A stretch of DNA of 64,000 bases from Nelumbo lutea (lineage: Eukaryota; Streptophyta; Magnoliopsida; Proteales; Nelumbonaceae), in contig JAKGHH010000007.1 in the NCBI GenBank assembly GCA_022828595.1, positions 65,150,727 to 65,214,726 on the forward strand. Reading direction: 5' to 3'. The position numbers and the translations under genes were made by a program. The number at the start of each line of letters is the position of its first letter. Positions within the stretch are counted from its first letter, which is position 1. Below, in pieces: positions 11,251-23,559 of the stretch. The notes under the pieces are model-generated. The model was given only the letters and a program-made list of their open reading frames with translations. It did not search any database and was not told the origin of the DNA.

Positions 11251-13176
11251 TGTTAGACAGTTTTTGTATGCCCATAGCTTCAATCCGATTTGATGTACTT
11301 TTGTTATTTAGTGGAAATAAATAAAGTCCATGTTTGTTTCATGTTGTTTGGTTTTATTCTGTGTAAGACCCTAAAACAGGACACTTATAGAGACAGGTGT
11401 TAGTTTTAAATATTCACAGCCGTTGGATAAGTCTGGGAAGATTTATCCTGCCAAGGCTGATACTAGTGTGCCACCAAATGTTGGGATGACCTGTCTCGGC
11501 CACCAGGGTAAGATCCAAGGCACATGCAATATGGGATTACTTGAATCCTTGAACCGGACCAGATCTCCAGTATTGCCCTGGACCTTGGAGATAGATGGGC
11601 AAAACTGGAAGGTTACACCTGACCCCTAGACTAGATTATGACACTTCACTAGGTGTCGGATCGGGCTATCTTTGATATGCCAATCAGTAAGATCCTTAGA
11701 TGGGGATCAAAACCTGGGTATGTTGGGACAGTCTGAGAATTCATCTGAGTGGGTGATCATAGTGACAGGATCAGCCCCTTTGTCGGACAAAGGGTAATGA
11801 TCGGGAATGCACTCTCTCTGATGGAAACCAAATTGCCGGCAGTTGATTTCAATCGTTGGAATTTTGGTTTTGCAAAATTAATATAATTTATATGTATATG
11901 TACGGTTTCAAAGTGTTTGCAAATGGTTTTAATTCCTGGGATCCATGTGAGTGGAGAGTGCGGCACTGTTCCTTGCAGCCGAGGGAGAGGTCCTCTCTTG
12001 TCGGGCAGTGCTTGATCATTAAGGGCTGAGAGGTTAAGTGTAAGACCATTTAGGGTAGTACCTGATGGGCTAATCTTGCACCTGCCCACAGTCCTTGGGT
12101 TTTTATAAGATGGCTTGGTCCAGGGACCACTTAATGTAAGTGTTGGGCCCATAGGGTCCATATGATGGGCTCAGGGGTTTACTGAGTCTTTCAGTGAATT
12201 CGGCTGGGCCGAAGCCATGTGGCTGGTGTGTCGATCAATGCTTGGGTCCCACGCCATTCAAAGAAACCCAACTGACAGCAGATTGGAAACTAGTTAAACA
12301 TTGAACATCTAATGAGCCAAAAGCCCATTTCGAGCTGGGCTGATATGATCACCCATCTATGGGGTGAATCTAAGATTAATGTTAGTAAAAGGATTGGGCC
12401 TTTAACCTTATTCACTCCAGGAGACCAATTTCAAATTAGATTTGAATATGATAACCTCCTGATAAGATCAGGAGTAAACTAACTTAATCTGTAGATAGGA
12501 TTAAGATAATCCCCTATCCAAATACAGATTTGGATTGGGATAAGTCCTAATTAGGAGGTTTCTTAATCAAGAAGAAAGGAGGAGAAAACAAGAGGAAATA
12601 CATCAGAATTCGAACTAGGGTTTTGGTGAAAGAAAACTCCTTGCGAATTGAGATTTGATCACACACAGACTCCAGAGAGAAGAGAAACAGTTCAGCCCTC
12701 TTTGTCCCTGGAGTTCTCCTCCAGCCGCCGCCATTCCCTCTTGCAAGATTGGATCTTTGCAGCAATAGGAAGTCAAGAAATCAGTTCTTGACATCAGTCT
12801 TGCAGGAAAGACTATAAAAGATTCGGTGTTCAGAGTTTCCAGAGGATTCTTGCGAAGGATCCAGTGTGTAGGACGCACCCTGCTGTTCCGTTCCATCCAC
12901 AGTTGTGTCATCTTCAGCAGGAGCGGATCTTGGTTTCTTCTTTGGGCGTGAACACCAACTTTGGGAGATACTATTTCTCCGGATCAGGTATATTCCTTCA
13001 TTTCTCTTTTGGTTCAGATCTAGTTCGATTATGGTTCAAGTAGAATCATTGAATATTGTATTCTAAATTTAGGGAATATGATTCCCAGTTGGGAGACGGT
13101 AGGAAAATTTTTGAAATTCGCCCACCCATTCTGCAACCTTTTTGGTGTCCATTAGATGGATCCTACCATTCCTTCA
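11251..13176 (+). repeat. 5' LTR of the Copia element (1926 bp)
   Basis: TG...CA boundaries; it is followed one base later by the primer site. It resembles the solo LTRs at 7933 and 19679 and the LTRs at 45427 and 49019 along its length. Confidence 0.92.
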
Positions 13177-13177
13177 G

Positions 13178-13190
13178 TGGTATCAGAGCC
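13178..13190 (+). other. Primer binding site (initiator-Met tRNA)
   Basis: TGGTATCAGAGCC, the standard plant Copia primer site, lies one base after the LTR end. The leader to gag (13191-14988) is AT-rich and non-coding. Confidence 0.9.
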
Positions 13191-14988
13191 AGGTTCGAAT
13201 CTTGAACCAAAAGAAAATCAGATCTGACCCTGCGCAGATGGACAGAAGATGTTCTACCAAGATTTGCGCAGATTGCTTTTCTTTCTTTTTTTTTTCAAGA
13301 AATGGTTTCTTGTTAAGGGTGATTGATCTGAAATTAATTTTGTTAAATCCAAAATTTATTTAGAATTGTTCTTTTTTTATTTTTGATTTAATGGACTATT
13401 GGAACCTAGCGATTATAGTGCAGATTTGGCGCAGATGGTCTGCGCACCCTTTTTCCTTTTTTTTTATATTCAATTCGGTCTGTAAATAATTTTTTTTTAC
13501 TTTTCTATACTGAATGTATAGGATTTGATCAAGAATGTAATTAATTAATAGAAATAGGATTTCTGTTTTTTATTTATTTTCTTGATTAAAGAAGAAGGAA
13601 GAAGATGGCGGCGCTAGAGATTTGTAGATGGAGAAATCGCCTCCTGCGTTATGCAGTTTGTGAAACTGCAACATTGGTGATTAACCTCTGTTTTGCAGGT
13701 GGTGCAAACAGTGCACAATTGATTTGTGTTTGTTTAAAATTCATGATTATTAATTTCAGATCTTTCATGAATTAATTCTTGAATTGAAAATCAGTTTTGG
13801 ACCTTTGCGGACCAGATTGGACCAAAACTGTTTGGACCGAATCTGGGTTTCAAGGGGGCTGTTTTTCAGTCCATATTTCTCACACTTGCTGTTCCAAATC
13901 TGATGTTCAATTACAGGGATTAATTCGGCCCACCTGTAAAGCCCAGTTTTAAAGGGTTAAAACTGCAAGAGCCCATTATTGTGAGAAAAGCTATATGGGC
14001 TGAACTGCTAACTGCGATTCAGCCCATACACCTAGTAGACATTAATTGTTAATGATTTGGACTTTAAATGGGCTGTTCGATGGGCTTTACAGCAATTAAT
14101 TGATTGGATCAATTCTTCCTTTACATGTGATGTTTGGATGTTTGATGTGTTGCGTTAATGGGCCATAAGCACTTGGCCCATGAAGACTCATTAGTGGCTC
14201 TTGCGCACACCATGGCTGAATGCACATCATTGCCATGGTGTCCCTTAAGGTCATTAGATGAACCCTTCTTACTTGGTGGGCCCCACTATCTTGAAAAGGG
14301 ATGCGTGCGGAAACCCTAGCCGATCAAGGCCTACTAGAAATCTGACTTTATGAAAGTCAGTGGGAGCCACTTTGGTTTGACCTAAAATTAGAACTAGGGC
14401 ATAATTTAATTCCCTCCAGCAAATATGAGTGCATGTGATAGGGAGATCCATATGATGGACTCTCTAAAGGCCTTCCATCATTAGCACAATGATGGGTCCT
14501 TCAGTAATGAGGAAACGCACCATAAAATTGGGCTATCCATTTGCTGTTAGACCTGTCAGAGTGTTTCATAAGATGATAGGGGCGTCATAGACCGATGTGG
14601 GAGGGGCTTCACCAAAAAATGGAAACTCTATCACGGTACCTTGGCTTAACATGAATATGTTGGGTAAGCACTCACTGAACAGAAAGGTTTTACCTAAAAA
14701 CGGCTCTGAACATTGTCTGACAGAGGCCAAAAGGGAAACTCATTTGATGAGTGGATATGATCCGTCATAGGAAGGTGGTGGGGTTATGCAGCTGAAACAA
14801 TTGGTTTCACGCACCTCATGTGATTTCCTACATTTCCAGAGACATTACGTCATCTCCGTCACTGAGAAAGGAGGGAAATCTCAGAGATGAACAAATGGGA
14901 GTGAAACATAGATTAAAATCCATATCTATGTAAGTAACGTGAATCAAACTAAGGTTGTGGACTAATGTCTTTGTTGTTTTATCAGAAA

Positions 14989-15790
14989 ATGGCAAATGGT
15001 CAATTTGCAAAGCTGCTAGACGATAACAAGCTTAAGGGCCCAAACTATGCCGACTGGTACAGAAATCTTATGCTGGTCCTAACTTCTGAAAAGTTAGATA
15101 AAGTGGTGAAAACTCCTGCCCCGGAACGTCCGGGTGATAGGGCTTCTGAGGCCCGTAGGAGAGACTACCAAGATTGGGAGGATAAGAACTCCCTAGCCCG
15201 TTGCTTTGTCATTGCCTCATTAGACAACTCAATACAAAGGCAGTTCGATCAGATCGAACTAGCCAAGGACATATTGGACAGTCTAAGAACAATGTATGAA
15301 GAGAACCGTTCTACTTGACAGAAGGTCCTGAAATTGTTCATGATCGCCCAGATGTCTAAAGGGCAGAAAGTTCATGACCATTGTCTTCGGATGATGGGCT
15401 ACATTAATGAACTCGAAGCCCTTGGATCCGGGCTAGATCTTGGTACGCAAGTGGATGTCATCCTAAATTCTTTGCCCTCTTCCTTCAATGCGTTCACAAT
15501 GAACTATAACATGAATAAGCTGAATGTCAGCATCCGGGAACTCAGCAATATGTTGCAGAGGGCCGAGGATCTACTAAAGATGGATGAGCCTGTGGTTATG
15601 CTTGTTGAAGCTAACAAATCGGGCAAGAAAAAGAGAAAGGAAAAGAAGCCCCAAAAGAAAGCTGTCAAACCTAAGAAGTAGAAGAAGAACAAGGCATCTG
15701 ATGTTCGTCACTTCTGCAAGCAGATCGGCCACTGGAAGAGGAACTGTCCTACCTACCTGGAATCTAAGAAAGGTAACGTCGAAACTTGTG
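14989..15790 (+). pseudogene. Copia gag, broken by stops
   Basis: The start is the ATG at 14989 (MANGQFAKLL). The protein has the Copia gag core (KLKGPNYADWYRNLMLVLTS, then LMFLIAQMSKGQKVHDHCLR-like sequence) and a Lys-rich linker. The zinc knuckle near 15703-15750 reads RHFCKQIGHWKRNC, so its first cysteine is replaced by arginine. Stops occur at 15316 (TGA) and 15679 (TAG). Gag packages element RNA in intact relatives; this copy cannot make a full protein. Confidence 0.88.
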
Positions 15791-15799
15791 TCATAGAAA

Positions 15800-16905
15800 C
15801 TAATATGTTAGTTACTTCTGTGTCCTGGTGTGTTGACTCTAGGGCTTCAACCCATGCGTGTAACTCACTGCAGGGGTTCAAAGTTAGCAGAAGATTGAGT
15901 GAAGGCGAAGTGACACTATTTTTGGGAACAACTGCAAGTGTTGCACCTGCGACAATAGGAACCGTAGAATTAGTTTTTAGAGAAAGAGTCCTTGTACTTA
16001 AAGATTGTCTTTATGTACAGAACTTGAGAAGAAATTTAATTTCTGTTTCTAAACTGTGTGCTGATGTATATACTGTTTATTTTAGTAATATGATTACTAT
16101 TAAACAGAATAACAAATTCATCGCATGCGGGGAACTGAACGGTCTCTATGTTCTACATCCTTCTCTAGAAACTAACCTAACTGAATCTATGTCGGTCAAA
16201 AATCCCAAGAAAAGGAATTGTGATACAGTAAATCCCATGTGCCTCTGGCATTACCGACTTGGCCATATTGGTGTTGACCGAATCACATGACTGGTAATGG
16301 ATGGTCCTTTGGATTTTCAAACTGTAGAAAATCTTCCCACTTGTGACCCTTGCCTTCAAGGTAAGATGACTAAGCGGCCATTTGACGGTAAGCCTGAAAG
16401 ATCTGGAGGCACACTTGACCTAATACATACTGATGTATGTGGTCCCCTGAGTGTTAGGACACGAAATCAACACGTGTACTTCATCACCTTTACAGATGAT
16501 TTTTCACGATATGGCTAAGTGTACCTGATGAGACACAAGTCTGAGTCATTTGAAAAGTTCAAAGAATTCAGACAGGAAGTCGAGAAATAGTTAGGGAAAG
16601 TAATCAAGGCCCTTTGATCAGATTGAGGTGGTGAGTATCTCTCTGACGAATTTAGGGACTATTTAAAGGTCAATGGGATAGTGTCACAATTAACTCCTCC
16701 TGCCACACCTCAACTCAATGGTGTTTCAGAGAGGAGGAATAGGACCTTGTTGGACATGGTTCGGTCACTTCTTGTCCACTCAGAATTACCCACATTCTTT
16801 TGGGGATATGCATTAGAGACTGCTATCTACGTACTGAATCGAGTTCCAACCAAATCGGTTCCGAAGACTCCATATGAACTATGGATCGGAAGGAAGCCAA
16901 ATCAG
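15800..16905 (+). pseudogene. Copia protease and integrase, broken
   Basis: The protease active site at 15835-15849 reads DSRAS instead of DSGAS. The GAG-pre-integrase block (LWHYRLGHIG ... CDPCLQGK, about 16240-16370) and the integrase core follow: HTDVCGP, the degraded [11 protein letters not shown] block, and NGVSERRN with its catalytic glutamate. Stops occur at 16288, 16516 and several sites between 16585 and 16625. The frame ends in a junction with the LTR. Integrase inserts the cDNA in functional relatives. Confidence 0.87.
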
Positions 16906-16960
16906 TTCCAAGCAAATCAGTTCCGAAAACTCCATATGAAGTCTTTTGTTGGTCCCCTGG

Positions 16961-18662
16961 TATGCCACCAAATGTTGGGATGGGCTGTTCAGCCACCAGG
17001 TAAGACCAAGGCACATAAAGTATGGATTACTGAATCCTTGAACCGGACCAGATTTCAGTATTGCCCTGGACCTTGGAGACAGATGGGCAAAATTGGAAAG
17101 TTACACTGACCCCTAGACTCGATTATGATATTTCACTAGGTGTCGGATCGGGCTGTCTTTGATATGCCAATCAGTGAGATCCTTAGATGGGGATCAAAAC
17201 CTGGTATGTTGGGACAGTCTAAGAATTCATCTGAGTGGGTGATCATAGTGACAGGATCAGCCCCTTTGTCGGACAAAGGGTAATGATCGGGAATGCACTC
17301 TCTCTGATGAAACCAAACTGCCGGCAGTTGATTTCAATCGTTGGAATTTTGTTTTGCAAAATTAATATATTTATATGTATATGTACGGTTTCGAATTGTT
17401 TGCAAATGGTTTTAATTCTCGGGATCCATGTGAGTGGAGAGTGCGGCACTGTTCCTTGCAGCCGAGGGAGAGGTCCTCTCTTGTCGGTAGTGCTTGATCA
17501 TTAAGGATGAGAGGTTAAGTGTAAGACCATTTAGGTATAGTACCTGGCCTAATCTTGCACCTGCCCACAGTCCCTGGGTTTTTTATAAGATGGCTTGTCC
17601 TAGGGACACTTAAATTAAGTGTTGGGCCCATAGGGGTCCATATGATGGGCTCAGGGGTTTTACTGATGTCTATTTAGTGAATTCGGCTGGCCGAACCCAT
17701 GTGGCTTGTGTGTAGATCAATGCTTGGGTCCCACGCCATACAAAGAAACCCAACTGGGCAACAGATTGGAAACTAGTTAAACACTGAACATCTAATGGGC
17801 CAAAAGCCCATTTCGAGCTGGGCTGATATGATCACCCATCTATGGGCGAATCTGAGATTAATTGTTAGTAAAAGGATTGGGCCTTTAACCTTATCCACTC
17901 CAGGAGACCAAATTCAAATTAGGTTTGAATCTGGTAACCTCCTTGATAAGATCAGGAGTAAACTAACTTAATCTGCAGATAGGATTACGATAATCCCCTA
18001 TCAAAATACAGATTTGGATTGGGATAACTCCTAATTAGGAGGTTTCTTAATCAAGAAGAAAGGAGGAGAAAAACAAGAGGAAATACATTCAGAATTCGAA
18101 CTAGGGTTTTGGTGAAAGAAAACTCCCTGCGAATTGAGATTTGATCTCATTCATACTCGAGAGAGAAGAAAAGCAGTTCAGCAATCTTCATCCCTGGAGT
18201 TTCTCCTCCTGCACCCGCCATTCACTATGCAAGATTGGATCTTTGTAGCAATAGGAAGTCAAGAAATCAATTCTTGACATCAGCCTTGTAGGAAAGACTA
18301 AAAAAAGATTCGGTTTTTAGAGTTTCCAGAGGATTTTTGCGAAGGATCCAGTGTGTAGGACGCACCCTGCTAGTTCCGTTCCATCCACAGCTGTGTCATC
18401 TTCAGCAGGAGCGGATCTTGGTTTCTTCTTTGGGCGTGAACACCGACTTTGTGAGATACTGCTTCTCCGGATCAGGTATAATCCTTCATTTTACCTTGTG
18501 TTCATATCTGTTCGATTATGGTTCAAATAAGATCCTTGAATATGGTATTCTAAATTTAGGGAATACGATTCCTAGTTGGAGGATGGTAGGAAATTTTTGA
18601 AATTCGGCCACCCATTCCACCACCTTTTTGGTGTCCATCAGATGGATCCTACCATTCCTTCA
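16961..18662 (+). repeat. 3' LTR of the Copia element, 5'-truncated
   Basis: Begins inside the LTR at the TATGCCACCAAATGTTGGGATG block (equivalent to about 11468 in the 5' LTR) and runs to the true end at 18662. About the first 215 bases, plus the end of pol, are missing. Confidence 0.87.
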
Positions 18663-19678
18663 AAAGATATCAACCTAATTGCTACTTGCACCATTATTCG
18701 TGACAATTACGGATCACTGAAATCATGGATAACAGTAGGAAAATCAACATTAATTCAATTTGTCAGACTAATTAACATTAACATCCAATGAAAATATGCA
18801 CAAGAATCAATGAATACTTGAATTAAAAAACAAGAACTTAAATTAAATACAAAACCTCACGATGACTCAATCGAACCTCCCCCCTTGAACTAGAAAAGAG
18901 AAGTTTAGCTGCTCATGATCTTCGAACCCTCCATGCTTTTCTTCTCTATGGCCGAACTGCTTTCTTGGTAGCTTCTTGGTCTTCTTGATGATCTCTTTGG
19001 ATCTGAGAGTGAGTGATGCTAAAGCTGGTCCGCCCCCTCTTTATATAGCTTTAAAGGAGAGGGCTGTTTTCCAACTCCCTTTAGGAGATTAACTTAAAAT
19101 TAGGGAGTCTTGATCTACTTCTAATCATATCCTATCAGTAATCTAATATCTTATCTTTTAAGGATTACATTCAAACTTTAAATCTAATAAGACTCTCCCT
19201 CTGGAGATTACATTCGAAATTGGGACTCTAAGGCTCTTGAATTCGGGTTGGGCTGCTTTGCTAACTTGGGTTGCTTCAAGGTTCTTCTGCGAGTTGGGCT
19301 TCAGTTGTGAAATGGGCCTGGCTACAAACTTGCTCCAACTTCAAGGCCGGTTTGGTATTCGATGCGGACTGAATCTGTCAAAACCTAAAATATAAAAGTT
19401 GTGGGTCTTTTTTTTCATCTTTCTAATGCCTCTTGAATTGTCCAAATCGAAGTCCGGAATTGAGAGTTAAGCCGAGATTACTGACTGTTGCCGAAACTAT
19501 GCAAAATCACCCGATTTGCCTTGTTTTCTTCCAATTGCCTTCTCTGCTTGCCCTGAATCGAATACAAGAGTAATGAGTTCACTTAAGTGCTAAATTAATG
19601 TAAAAGAGTGAATATTAGGGAATAAAAATAGGGTTCTTTTTTGTCTCATCAAAATCCCCCTACACTTAACCTTGCCCA

Positions 19679-21606
19679 TAAAGGGATGAGAGATTCATCA
19701 TATGGACGCCCAAATCTTGCGGAATAAAGGGGCGAATTTCAAAAATTTCTCTCCCTTCAAGTGGGAATTGCATTCCCTATTTAGAAAATCATATTTTCAA
19801 TGATCATTCTTGAACCATAAACTGAACCAAATATGAACCAAAAGGAGTACGAGAGGATTATACCTGATATAGAGAAATAGTATCCCCCAACGAAAGTGTT
19901 CACGCCCAAGAAATGATCCAAAGACTGCTCCCACTGAAGATGGCACAGTGCATGATGGAGCAGAATTACTAGTATTCTTCACCAAGAATTTTGTCCTTCG
20001 CAAGAAACAGCTTCTTATCAATTTTTTTCTCAAAGAACTGATGACAATATCGAATATTGACTTCTTCCACAATTGGAGATCGAACTGGATGTCTAGCGGC
20101 TGTAGAAGGAGGTAGCAAAAAAAATCTTTGCAGGGATTGCAGAAATCTTTCTTCTGTAATTTTAGCTCTGAAGAGGATATGATTATGTCATTCTTTTAAA
20201 GGCTACCGCCGCCTCCTTTTGTAAAACCTAAATAATCAAGCTCCTAATCCCATTCGGAGCTGCTGATCCAAATCATATTTGGATCAGACCTCTCTTTAGG
20301 TGATAAGGATAAACCCTTATCTTATCTGTAGATTAGATCAGCCTTCTTCTAATCTCATTAGGAGGTTTCTAGATCTGAATCATATTCAGATCTGGACTCT
20401 CTGAGTGGATAGGGTTAAGACCTTATCCTATCTACTGACCCATCTCAGAATTTGCCCATATTTAAACTTATTAAATAAGTCCAGTTCGAAATGGGCTTTA
20501 TGCCCATTAAGCTTATGTGCTCACTTAACCTTCCTAACTATTGCCCAGTTGGGCTTCCTTGTATGGCGTCGGACCCAAGCATTGATCTACACATCAGTCA
20601 CATGGGTTCGGCCCAACCTTTGTTACAAGGCTTGGCTGACCATACTGTTATGGACAGTGCACCCCCTGAAACCCATCAAATGGGCTCTATGGGCCCAACA
20701 CTAACCCTAAGTGGTCCATGGGCCAAGCCACCTTGTAACATCCCAAGAACTGTGGACAGATGCAAAATTAGCCCATCAAGTATTATCCTCAATGGTCTTA
20801 CACTTAACCTCTCAACCCATAATAATCATACACTGCCAACAAGAGAAGACCTCTCCCTCGGTTGCAAGGAACAGTGTTGCACTCTTTACTTATATGGATC
20901 CCGGGAATTAAAACCTTCTTGCAAACATTTTACAAACTATAATATTATATACTTTTATATCTCATATAAAATATACTTTTATAAAATAAATCTCAACGAT
21001 TGAAATCGGCTGCCGACAATCTTGGTTTCCATCAATGAGAGTGCATCCTCGATCATTACCTTTGTCCGACAAAGGGGCTGATCTTGTCATTATGATTACC
21101 CACTCAGATAAATTCTCAAACTAATCCCAACATACCCAGGTTTTGACCCCCACTAAGGATCTCACTGATTGATACATTAAAGACAGCCAAATCCGACACA
21201 TAGTGCAGTATCATAATCGAGTCTAGGGGTCGAGTGTATCTTTCCAAGTTTTACCCATCAATCTCCAAGGTCCAGGGCAATACTGAAAATCTGGTCCAGT
21301 TCATAGATTTAATTAATCCTAACACTGTATGTGCCTAGGGACTCACCCTGGCCAGCTGAGACAGACCACCCCAACCGACTTGGTGGCACCACAGTGTCAG
21401 CCTTATCAGGATAGGTCTTCCTAGACCGACTCACTGGCTGTAAACATTCTAAACTAACACGAGTCTCATTAAGCATCTACTTTAAGGGTATTACACAGAA
21501 ATATACCAAGGGAACATGAATCAAATATGCACTTTTATTCATTTACAATAAACTCAAAAAGTACATCATTCTGATTGAAGCTAAAGGCATACAAAATTGT
21601 CTAACA
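19679..21606 (-). mobile_element. Solo Copia LTR inserted near the end of Athila copy B
   Basis: A 1928-bp LTR. The minus-strand start is TGTTAGACAA (21606); the other end reads TAAAGGG where relatives have TGAAGGG. The flanks are GCCCA (19674-19678) and GCCCG (21607-21611), a 5-bp target duplication with one mismatch. The surrounding sequence rejoins as in copy A (GCCCGTCCTCG at 5429). Confidence 0.88.
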
Positions 21607-21867
21607 GCCCGTCCTCGGGCAAGACAAAACACAAGCAAAAACAAACAAAATATCTACTGATTTTTTAAACTCAACTCTCTGCCATCTTTCTCCACAAATA
21701 TTCTAGGTTAAATATTGTGAACCATTAAATCAACACAACCGAGTCATACACGACTCATTCATCAGTCAATCCAATTTTTTGCTACTGCAAACCAGGTAGT
21801 AAATCAGGGAAAACCTTTTTATCTTCTCTCTCTTTTTATTTTCTTTTTCTCTCCTCTGAAGAAGTGA

Positions 21868-22112
21868 GTGCATTTTATTCTCCATCTCATATTTGGATTA
21901 CTTGGTCAGTAAGTGCATGTTATGCTCCATCCTACTATTTGAATTACTAGCTAGTAGGTGCATTTTATGCTCCGTCCTACTATCAAATGACTTGGCTGGT
22001 ATGTGCATTTTATGCTCCATCATAACATCAGATTACTTAACCGGTAGGTGCATTTTATGCTCCATCCTACCATCAGATAAATTGACCGGTAGGTGCATTT
22101 TATGCTCCATCC
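21868..22112. repeat. Six tandem 45-bp units (GTGCATTTTATGCTCCAT core)
   Basis: The cores start at 21868, 21913, 21958, 22003, 22048 and 22093, exactly 45 bp apart. The spacers vary (for example CCTACCATCAGATAAATTGA). On the element's sense (minus) strand this would be a 15-residue repeat with a MEHKMHLP core, interrupted by stops in at least two units. Confidence 0.93.
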
Positions 22113-22759
22113 TATCAAGTGTGGCAATGGTGAAGTATTTACCCTATTTACTTAAACCTGAATTTTGGACTAGCTTAACTGGAAATGGCTTCAAATAAGT
22201 CATGTACTCCTTGATCATATTTCTTTACTAGGTTCATAAGAATTTCCCTAGAACATTGCTTCAATTGATTTCAAAAGAGTTGAGGTTTTGATTTTTTTTC
22301 TTTTTTTGAAAAACAAATGCAAAAAAACACGACTTAAATCAAATTTTAAAACACATCCTTAATCCCCTACCCCACTCTTATAACTTACATTGTCCCAATG
22401 TGAGGTTAAATGCAAAGAAATGATAGAAAAACTAAACTATAAATGTAAAAACAAAAAAGAAAAAAGAAAAACAAACTTCCCTATTTTTAAAAATCCTGAA
22501 TCAGATCCTCTAATTCTCGTAGATGCAGTTTTCGATGTTCTCCCCTTTCATCCATCATGGGTGGGTTCAAATCTGGAAATAGGGGCCTTCGTATCCAATT
22601 GTGCACTCAGTTCGAGCTCCTCATTCATATCTTCTTCAAAAAACTTCCTGGCACAATTGAATCAATAGTGTCAACCGAACAAATCAAATAACATTCATTG
22701 GGGTACTTCATTGCTTCAAAAATATTAAATTTAATAATTTCCCCGTCGAACTCGATGGA

Positions 22760-23300
22760 GAGGATACCCTCATCCACATCTATTTTGGTCTTTGCCGTTT
22801 TCATTAATCCTGCCTAATAAAGTGGAGCTGAACTTGTGACTGTATCCTCCATTTTCAGGATGTAAAAATCGGCTGGAAAAAATAAAATCGTTAACCTTCA
22901 CCAAAACATACTCAACAATCCCTTCCGAGTAGGCATTAGAACGATCAACTAATTGAATAACAACTCTAGTTTCTTTTAGAGGACCTAATCTCAAGGCATA
23001 GTAAATTGAGTATGGCATGACATTGATAGTTGCACCTAAGTCTAGCATGGCACGCTCGATTCATTTATTGCCAATCACACAAGGAAAGATGAATATACCT
23101 GGATCAACAAGTTTTTCTGGTAAGGTCCTCTTGATCACGGCTGAAACGTTCTCACCAACTCTTACCTTCTCATCGATTCGCAACCTCCTTTTGTTAGTGC
23201 ATAATTCTTTCAAAAATTTTGCATATTTTGGGATCTGTTTTATAGCATCTAACAAAGGGATATTGATCTCCACCTTCCTGAAGGTTTCTAGCACTCTTGC
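22760..23300 (-). pseudogene. Athila aspartic protease region (copy B)
   Basis: Carries MLDLGATINVMPYSIYYALR (active site D-L-G-A) and the upstream block with ENVSAVIKRTLPEKL. The LLGRPFMKTAK block is broken by frameshifts near 22810 and 22860, and a stop interrupts at about 23060. The same domain in copies A and C is better preserved. Not functional. Confidence 0.83.
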
Positions 23301-23559
23301 TCATATTCCTCTTTCTTAGACTTCTCCAACCTACTAGGAAAAGGTGGTATAACAGCATTAATAATCTTAGAGAGAGGGGAATTGGATATTACCTCAATGG
23401 GATCCTTGTTTGAACCTTGTCTCTCCACTTCCTTGTCTCCCTTAGCTGCCTTCGATGGTGAGCTCGATTGGGGCTGGCAACTCCTTTTCGTTTCTCAACA
23501 CTACTGCACTTGCATTCTCCTTTGGGTTGACTACCGTTTGTGATGGTAGTTTCCAAGAG

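Larger units (their letters stand above)
11251..18662 (+). mobile_element. Copia element inserted in the Athila LTR (AAAGA target duplication), pol deleted
   Basis: It begins TGTTAGACAG at 11251, ends ...CCTTCA at 18662, and is flanked by AAAGA at 11246-11250 and 18663-18667. The order is 5' LTR (11251-13176), Met primer site, leader, gag (14989), protease and integrase, then an abrupt junction near 16905-16960 into the 3' LTR, which lacks its first part. RT and RNase H are absent. The surrounding Athila LTR continues on both sides. Confidence 0.93.
4508..19651 (-). mobile_element. Athila-type Gypsy copy A (gag-protease only), interrupted by two Copia insertions
   Basis: On the minus strand the order is: 5' LTR (19651-18663 plus 11250-10684, split by a Copia element), tRNA-Asp-type primer site (10660-10677), gag (10609-9841 and 7932-7374, split by a solo Copia LTR), protease (7300-6749), a non-coding 3' region with tandem repeats, a polypurine tract (about 5409-5425) and a 3' LTR (5408-4508). 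There is no reverse transcriptase, RNase H or integrase between protease and 3' region. The 3' LTR is 901 bp, having lost about 650 bp relative to the 1551-bp LTR at 58707. The left edge cuts a Copia RT fragment. Confidence 0.85.
10684..19651 (-). repeat. Athila LTR shared by copies A and B, split by a Copia element
   Basis: The two parts are 10684-11250 and 18663-19651. Together, minus one duplicated AAAGA, they are 1551 bp, the same length as the LTR at 58707-60257. This LTR is the 5' LTR of copy A. Beyond its other end (19652 on) lies a polypurine tract and the 3' region of copy B, so it also serves as the 3' LTR of B. A TATATAA box lies at about 19040-19048, minus strand. Confidence 0.88.

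Noticed and set aside
21868..22112. Regularly spaced repeats resembling a CRISPR array
   Set aside because: The context is a plant retrotransposon. The repeat core is short, the spacers are related to each other, and no cas genes exist.
21893..22198. Plus-strand open frame of about 100 codons (Cys-rich repeats)
   Set aside because: It is antisense to Athila copy B and open only because the repeat period is a multiple of three.
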